Positions 60,035 through 64,000 of a DNA stretch of 64,000 nt are shown here, piece after piece. Position 1 is the stretch's first letter; every line of letters starts with the position of its first letter. A program made the position numbers and the translations under genes. The notes beneath the pieces are model-generated. The model was not told where the DNA came from. It was given only the letters and a program-made list of their open reading frames with translations, and searched no databases. Origin of the DNA: Gemmatimonadales bacterium (GTDB lineage: Bacteria; Krumholzibacteriota; Krumholzibacteriia; LZORAL124-64-63); NCBI GenBank assembly GCA_019038745.1, contig JAHOYV010000017.1:1-64000 (forward strand). The letters run 5' to 3'.

Positions 60035-60388
60035 TTATACTCTCAGATCGATCAGGGCCCCCAGCTTTTCCTGTTCCTCCTTGGACAGTTCCGGCTGCTC
60101 GGTGGTTTCTGATCCTGCATTTTCCTTCTGCAGGCGATCGATCCTTTTTTGATTCCTTTTCCTTTTACGTTGTTGTCGGCGATCCTTGCGGTCCTCGTCC
60201 GCCTTGATTTTCTGCTGTTCCGCCTCTTGGGTTTCCTTTACACGTTGAACCTTGAGTTCGTCGTTCTTTTCCAGCTGTTCGGCAAAGGGAGCACCTTGTT
60301 GAGCCGGCTGCTGAACCTTGGCCTGCGTCTTTGCCACGCTTCCCATTTGGGCAATTGTGGTCGGTAACGAGACTCCGTCTCCAGCCAT
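60035..60388 (-). CDS. Uncharacterised charged coiled-coil protein in the flagellar cluster
   Basis: 117 residues of very polar sequence. After MAGDGVSLPTTIAQMGSVAK come Gln/Glu/Lys-rich segments (LKVQRVKETQEAEQQKIKAD, then DRKDRRQQRKRKRNQKRIDR) likely to form a long helix, and a conserved-looking end (ELSKEEQEKLGALIDLRV). ATG 60388 has AAGGAG 5 nt upstream, so it is a real gene despite its biased composition. It lies 23 bp downstream of the sigma-28 gene. Small charged proteins of this kind are found after fliA in several flagellar clusters, without known function. An anti-sigma role (FlgM) was considered, but no FlgM-like helices are apparent. Confidence 0.7.
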   Translation of the reverse strand: MAGDGVSLPTTIAQMGSVAKTQAKVQQPAQQGAPFAEQLEKNDELKVQRVKETQEAEQQKIKADEDRKDRRQQRKRKRNQKRIDRLQKENAGSETTEQPELSKEEQEKLGALIDLRV

Positions 60389-60411
60389 CCCAACTCCTTA
60401 TCCTGCAATGA

Positions 60412-61389
60412 TCAAGCAGTATATCCAGGCCAAACTCCGCCACTTGTGCCCAACCAGGTCAGGTAGGCCGTCAGTTGGCAAAGAGTCAAGCAGGCCATGA
60501 CATTGACCGGTTCCAATTTCTTCACTTTTTCTCCCAAAGAAACCGGTTCCTCGCTGGGTTCCTGAGGGGCGCTCTGACGCAACTTGATTTCCTGCGTGAG
60601 CTGGCCGAGACTCTGTTTTCCTTCGTGTCTCTGAATTTTTCCCTTGAGTCGGAAAATGGCCTTGGTGTGAATCTGGCAAACCCGGCTCTCGGTAACGTCC
60701 AGGATTTCCCCGATCTCCTTGAGTGTCAGTTCTTCATAGTAGTACAAGACCAAAACAAGCTGCTCCTTGTCAGGCAGCTCAATCATTCTTTCCCCGATGA
60801 GTTCCTTCATTTCCTGCCGGGCCAGGACCTGTTCCACGTCTTCGGTTTTGGGGTCGGCCAGGTAATCGCCAAGGGTGGAAGACTGTTCGCTTTCGTCGCC
60901 GGAAGTATCGGCGTCCAGGGACATGATCGTAGCGATGGAAACCTCGCCGACCATGGTGTCCAACACCGCTATGTCAATGTTCAACTCACGAGCGATTTCC
61001 GCATCAGTGGCCGGGCGCCCCAGTTTGACTTCCAGGGTGCTGTAAGCCTCTTCCAGCTGTTTGGCCTTCCGCCTCAAGGACCGGGGAAACCAATCCTGGC
61101 TTCGCAGTTCATCAAGGATCGAACCTCGAATGCGGGGAATGGCGTAGGTTTCGAACTTAATTCCGCGTAGGTGGTCGAAGTTGTCTATGGCCTGGATCAA
61201 CCCCAATAAACCGGCTGATACCAGATCGTTGAATTCCACGTAATGGGGAAGTCCGATTGCCATTCGCCCGGCCACGTACTTGACAATGCGGGCATAGATA
61301 TTGACCAGTTCCCGCCGCCCTTCCTGGCGTTCATCCCCATGGCAGCGTTCCCAAACGTCATGATGTAGGATCTGGACCGTTTCAGTCAT
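60412..61389 (-). CDS. fliA: Sigma-28 family RNA polymerase sigma factor (FliA/WhiG) with extended C-terminus
   Basis: Directs transcription of late flagellar genes. Region 2 is clear (VNIYARIVKYVAGRMAIGLP, DLVSAGLLGLIQAIDNFD, KFETYAIPRIRGSILDELRS), then WFPRSLRRKAKQLEEAY of region 3 and region 4 (LPDKEQLVLVLYYYEELTLKEIGEIL, ESRVCQIHTKAIFRLK). The domain order and FETYA/IRGSILDELR motifs are those of FliA/WhiG. Uniquely, about 70 residues follow region 4: a Glu/Pro linker and then a strongly hydrophobic end (VNVMACLTLCQLTAYLTWLG). AAGGTTGG lies just before the ATG. It sits after flhA-flhF and a small membrane protein, with no flhG between. Confidence 0.92.
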   Translation of the reverse strand: MTETVQILHHDVWERCHGDERQEGRRELVNIYARIVKYVAGRMAIGLPHYVEFNDLVSAGLLGLIQAIDNFDHLRGIKFETYAIPRIRGSILDELRSQDWFPRSLRRKAKQLEEAYSTLEVKLGRPATDAEIARELNIDIAVLDTMVGEVSIATIMSLDADTSGDESEQSSTLGDYLADPKTEDVEQVLARQEMKELIGERMIELPDKEQLVLVLYYYEELTLKEIGEILDVTESRVCQIHTKAIFRLKGKIQRHEGKQSLGQLTQEIKLRQSAPQEPSEEPVSLGEKVKKLEPVNVMACLTLCQLTAYLTWLGTSGGVWPGYTA

Positions 61390-61485
61390 TTTCCAACCTT
61401 TCTAGAGAAATCGTCGTGACCACAAAATGCAGGTTCCATGCCAAGGAACTATTGTCCAATACCGCACCGATCCAGTTCCGGTTCG

Positions 61486-61698
61486 TCATTCCGTCTCACT
61501 CTCTCCGATTTCATCCTTGCTCTCGAAATGTGGTACGAGTCGAACGGCCAGTGTCATAATTGATCCCAGGATGAAGAAGCCCAAGTATGAGATGATCATC
61601 TTCTTGAGAGTTGGCAGAAGACCCCAATCCTGCCAGAGGGCTGCTATCAGGGTCACCAGCGCCGCGGCAAGAGCCAGGTTGTGAATCAGCTGATACAT
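61486..61698 (-). CDS. Small two-helix membrane protein between flhF and fliA
   Basis: 70 residues with two predicted transmembrane helices (about 5-23, IHNLALAAALVTLIAALW, and about 36-55, ISYLGFFILGSIMTLAVRL) joined by a short loop DWGLLPTLKK, and an acidic tail FESKDEIGESETE. GGGAG lies 5 nt before the ATG, so translation is credible. It is 15 bp downstream of flhF, the position usually held by flhG (also called ylxH or fleN). It has no sequence relation to that ATPase. The family is not recognised. Co-transcription with flhA-flhF and a role in flagellar placement are suggested by position only. Confidence 0.7.
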   Translation of the reverse strand: MYQLIHNLALAAALVTLIAALWQDWGLLPTLKKMIISYLGFFILGSIMTLAVRLVPHFESKDEIGESETE

Positions 61699-61713
61699 CG
61701 ACTCTCCCTCTTT

Positions 61714-62934
61714 CTAATCGGCTATTTCCATTCCGGCGATCCGGTCGGGTACAAATTCCGTCTCCAGCCGGGCCGAACCTGCGATCAGTATTCTGTCCAG
61801 AAGCTCTCCTGATGCTGCGATGTTCAGCAACTCTTCAATCCCCCGGTTCTCACTGCGCAGGGAATAGGGCAGCGGGATGCTCTCGGCCAGGTCCAGAATC
61901 TTTCCCTGCAAGCGGGTTCTGTCCATCCTGCTCAGGGCAATCCAATCGCAGTTCCAGGCCCGCGCGGCTCCGTTTAGCTCCTCAAGGTCCTGGAAATCAC
62001 GATCCAAGGGAACAACGAGGTGGCGATGGAAACTGTGGTTTTTGCTGAGCCAGGAATGAATCGTATCCCCAAGAGCCAGTGAAGGATGGTCCAGCGCCGG
62101 CAAGTCCAACAAAACGGCCTCGTATTTTCCCAAGTGTTTTTCACTCTTGGCCAATTGACTGTCCTTGCGGATGATTCCCGCGTCGAAGCCCAATTTGGCC
62201 GCAGCATTTTGGAGGCGACGGATTTCCCCTGCGTGTCCCGGGTGAAGACTCAGTACCAGGGTTTTGCGACCCTGTTTTTTCAATTCTGCTGCCGCTCCCA
62301 GGACCATTCTGGTTCGGCCGGATCCAGCGTCACCCAGGAAGGCGTGGCAGCCGAAGAATCCGTCCCACCCACAATTGCTTGCTTTAAGATTTTCATTCAA
62401 CCAGGCCAGAGCTGCTGGGCGTTCTTCCATCATTCTCCCGGTCTCCCCGGCAAACCGGGTGAGCAGGTTTCGAACAGCCGCTTTGCCGGCCCCTGCGGTC
62501 AGGAGAGTCTGGGCCAGGGGATTGCCTTCAAGTTCATCATGCTTTACGTCACGGTTTTTACTTTCAGATGCCTCAATAACCAGTTTCTCGATTCGTTCAA
62601 CTTCCAATTCTATCTCCCGCAGAATTTCCGGGGACGTAGCACTGGCGTCGGGTTCGGCGACCGCTGGTGTCGTAGGCGCATATCCCAGTGGAGCCACAGC
62701 GGACCCGGGACCCACGCGAACCGATTTGTCACCGGGAGGTTGGACGGTCACTTCAACCAGGTGTTCTTGTCCCAGCCCGGTTTCCTGCCGACGGGTAATT
62801 TTCCGGCTGCCCAGGATGATTACGTCTCTCCCGTAGCGATTTTCAACCTGCCGGTATGCTTCCTTGAGCGTAGGCCCGTAGAAAACATTTTCCTGACCGC
62901 TAACCGACTGCTTGCTGTCCTTGCTGGGAGACAC
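61714..62934 (-). CDS. flhF: FlhF-like flagellar SRP-family protein with degenerate GTPase motifs
   Basis: 406 residues. The N-terminal motif TLKEAYRQVENRYGRDVIILGSRKI and the position after flhA identify FlhF, which normally uses GTP-dependent dimerisation to mark the flagellar pole. The NG domain is altered: the P-loop is GDAGSGRTR (201-209), with R207 for the invariant lysine; the DTAGR motif is replaced by DLPALDHP (277-284); and the TKxDE specificity motif reads SRMDRT (335-340). The C-terminal frame GKILDLAESIPLPYSLR still matches SRP GTPases, so this is a diverged FlhF and not an unrelated protein. GTP hydrolysis is unlikely. The start is GTG 62934, overlapping flhA by 35 bp. Confidence 0.85.
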   Translation of the reverse strand: MSPSKDSKQSVSGQENVFYGPTLKEAYRQVENRYGRDVIILGSRKITRRQETGLGQEHLVEVTVQPPGDKSVRVGPGSAVAPLGYAPTTPAVAEPDASATSPEILREIELEVERIEKLVIEASESKNRDVKHDELEGNPLAQTLLTAGAGKAAVRNLLTRFAGETGRMMEERPAALAWLNENLKASNCGWDGFFGCHAFLGDAGSGRTRMVLGAAAELKKQGRKTLVLSLHPGHAGEIRRLQNAAAKLGFDAGIIRKDSQLAKSEKHLGKYEAVLLDLPALDHPSLALGDTIHSWLSKNHSFHRHLVVPLDRDFQDLEELNGAARAWNCDWIALSRMDRTRLQGKILDLAESIPLPYSLRSENRGIEELLNIAASGELLDRILIAGSARLETEFVPDRIAGMEIAD

Positions 62935-64000
62935 TGGTCACCACCGTTCCGACCGATTGGACACTGGCCGAGGATGCTACCTCGGTGTAACCCATGACGG
63001 CCAAGTTGGGATAAGTAGGCTCAATGAGCCTCTTGACGAAGATTCGAATCGGAGAAGGAACCAAGAGGACGGGTGGGGTTCCCTGCCCGTATGCACTCCT
63101 GAGCACGGTCTCCAACCGTCCCAGGAAGGTCTGTGTGAAATCCGGGGCAAGTACAACTCCCCCGGCCTGGTCGGATTCCCGAGTGGCCTGCATAAGAATC
63201 TGTTCCGCTTCGGGGTGCAGACTGACTACGTGGAGTTTTCCCTCCGCCTCGGTGTACAGGGCGGTGATCGTTCGACCCAACGCTTCGCGAACCTTGCCCA
63301 GGAGGAAGTCCGTCCCCATTCCACTGCTGGAAAAATTGGCCAGGGTCTCCAAAACCGTGACGATATCCTTAACTGGAACCCTTTCGTGCAACAGAGCCCG
63401 CAACACGTTGTGCAGAGTGTTTACCGGAACTTTGTCCGGAACCAAATCCTCAACCAGCGAAGGTGCGAATTCCCTGATTGATTCGCACATATCCTTTACA
63501 TCCTGACGACTGAGCAGTTCGTCGGCATGGGCCCGGATCAGCTCCGACAAATGGGTTGTAAGGACGGCGGCGGGCTCTACCACTGTGTAGCCCTCTTGCT
63601 CGGCCTGGGCTTTCTGGCTTTGGTCGATCCAAAGAGCCGGGAGGTTGAAAGCCGGTTCGGTGGTCTGCAGCCCCGTAAGTTGACCTGGATTTTGGTTCGT
63701 ACTCATTGCCAGCAGTTTGTTGGGCAGGAGCTCCGATCGAGCGATGCTCACTCCCTTGAGTTTGATCTGATATTCCTGGGCGCCCAGTTGCAGATTATCA
63801 CGGACCCTGATGGGATGAATAAAGATCCCCAATTCGCTACCTACCTGGCGCCGGATGTTGCTGATCCGATGCAGGAGATCTCCACCACGGGAATCGTCCA
63901 CCAGTGGAATCAACCCGTAGCCGATCTCCAATTCCAATTTGTCCAGCACGAACAGGTCCTCACTGCGGATCCCTTCCGGTTCTTCCTCAACCTCAGCTTC
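62900..64000 (-). CDS. flhA: Flagellar export apparatus protein FlhA (C-terminal part; 5' end beyond window)
   Basis: Core of the flagellar type III export gate. Only the last 367 residues, the cytoplasmic FlhA-C domain, are in the window; the frame is open to the right edge. It shows LELEIGYGLIPLVD, RISNIRRQVGSELGIFIHPIRVRDN (the FlhA/SctV signature region), ETVVEPAAVLTTHLSE-like TVVEPAAVLTTHLSELI, LVEDLVPDKVPVNTLHNVLRALL, VPVKDIVTVLETLA and the end PNLAVMGYTEVASSASVQSVG. A flagellar FlhA rather than a virulence SctV is indicated by flhF and fliA downstream. An acidic linker (EAEVEEEPEG) lies at the very edge. Confidence 0.95.
   Translation of the reverse strand, partial: EAEVEEEPEGIRSEDLFVLDKLELEIGYGLIPLVDDSRGGDLLHRISNIRRQVGSELGIFIHPIRVRDNLQLGAQEYQIKLKGVSIARSELLPNKLLAMSTNQNPGQLTGLQTTEPAFNLPALWIDQSQKAQAEQEGYTVVEPAAVLTTHLSELIRAHADELLSRQDVKDMCESIREFAPSLVEDLVPDKVPVNTLHNVLRALLHERVPVKDIVTVLETLANFSSSGMGTDFLLGKVREALGRTITALYTEAEGKLHVVSLHPEAEQILMQATRESDQAGGVVLAPDFTQTFLGRLETVLRSAYGQGTPPVLLVPSPIRIFVKRLIEPTYPNLAVMGYTEVASSASVQSVGTVVTSVSQQGQQAVG

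Noticed and set aside
62086-62997. 303-codon + strand frame opposite flhF
   Set aside because: Antisense to a recognisable FlhF frame; composition is that of a GC-rich shadow and it crosses the flhA-flhF junction.

Overview
This 64 kb window is a gene-dense bacterial chromosome segment. It is almost entirely protein-coding, with no gap above about 260 bp. Only two genes lie on the + strand (rpsT and an MltD-like transglycosylase); everything else is on the - strand. I see no rRNA, tRNA, insertion sequence, prophage or CRISPR array. Initiation at TTG and GTG is frequent. The cell is clearly diderm and flagellated: it has LapA/LapB-type LPS-assembly genes, Slt and MltD transglycosylases, a PorV/PorQ-like outer-membrane beta-barrel protein, lipoproteins, FlhA/FlhF and a sigma-28 factor. 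A secreted M6 protease with a FlgD-like C-terminal domain, an Ig-like lipoprotein of the 'GGP-D-PP' type and the PorV-like protein together suggest an uncultured lineage of the FCB superphylum or a nearby candidate phylum. That placement is inference; no marker here fixes the phylum.

Layout, left to right (- strand transcription runs right to left). 1-25 kb is a long housekeeping run read from uvrC down to miaA: uvrC, xerD, trpS, scpA, scpB, rluB, hisC, a cmk-plsC fusion, rpsA, mtaB, miaB, lapA, lapB, a TPR-SPOR protein, mutS, a GAF signalling protein, mutL, miaA (cut by the left edge). Many junctions are ATGA-type overlaps. rpsT (+) diverges from uvrC and has its own promoter and terminator. 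25-40.8 kb is a second run: secA, smg, topA, trmFO, xerC, hslV, hslU, argF, a lipoprotein, dapF, dapA, dapB. It carries the topA-trmFO-xerC-hslV-hslU order known from Firmicutes. 40.8-52.8 kb holds slt, an M6 metalloprotease, purH, purC, comEC and a diguanylate cyclase. 53-56 kb holds mltD (+) and a convergent PorV-like gene. 56-64 kb is a motility and regulatory cluster: flhA (cut by the right edge), flhF, a small two-helix membrane protein, fliA/whiG, two uncharacterised small proteins, two HDOD proteins and a sigma-54-type activator.

The most interesting points are: (i) an FlhF whose GTPase motifs are degenerate (arginine for the P-loop lysine, no DTAGR), with flhG missing from its usual place and a 70-residue two-helix membrane protein there instead; (ii) a 33-residue cysteine-rich reading frame just upstream of purC, overlapping a near-consensus sigma-70 promoter; (iii) a Cmk-PlsC fusion feeding rpsA; (iv) a Rossmann/GAF/degenerate-GGDEF protein between the mismatch-repair genes mutS and mutL; (v) a sigma-28 factor with a hydrophobic C-terminal tail; (vi) a hairpin placed exactly at the predicted 5' end of the rpsA transcript.
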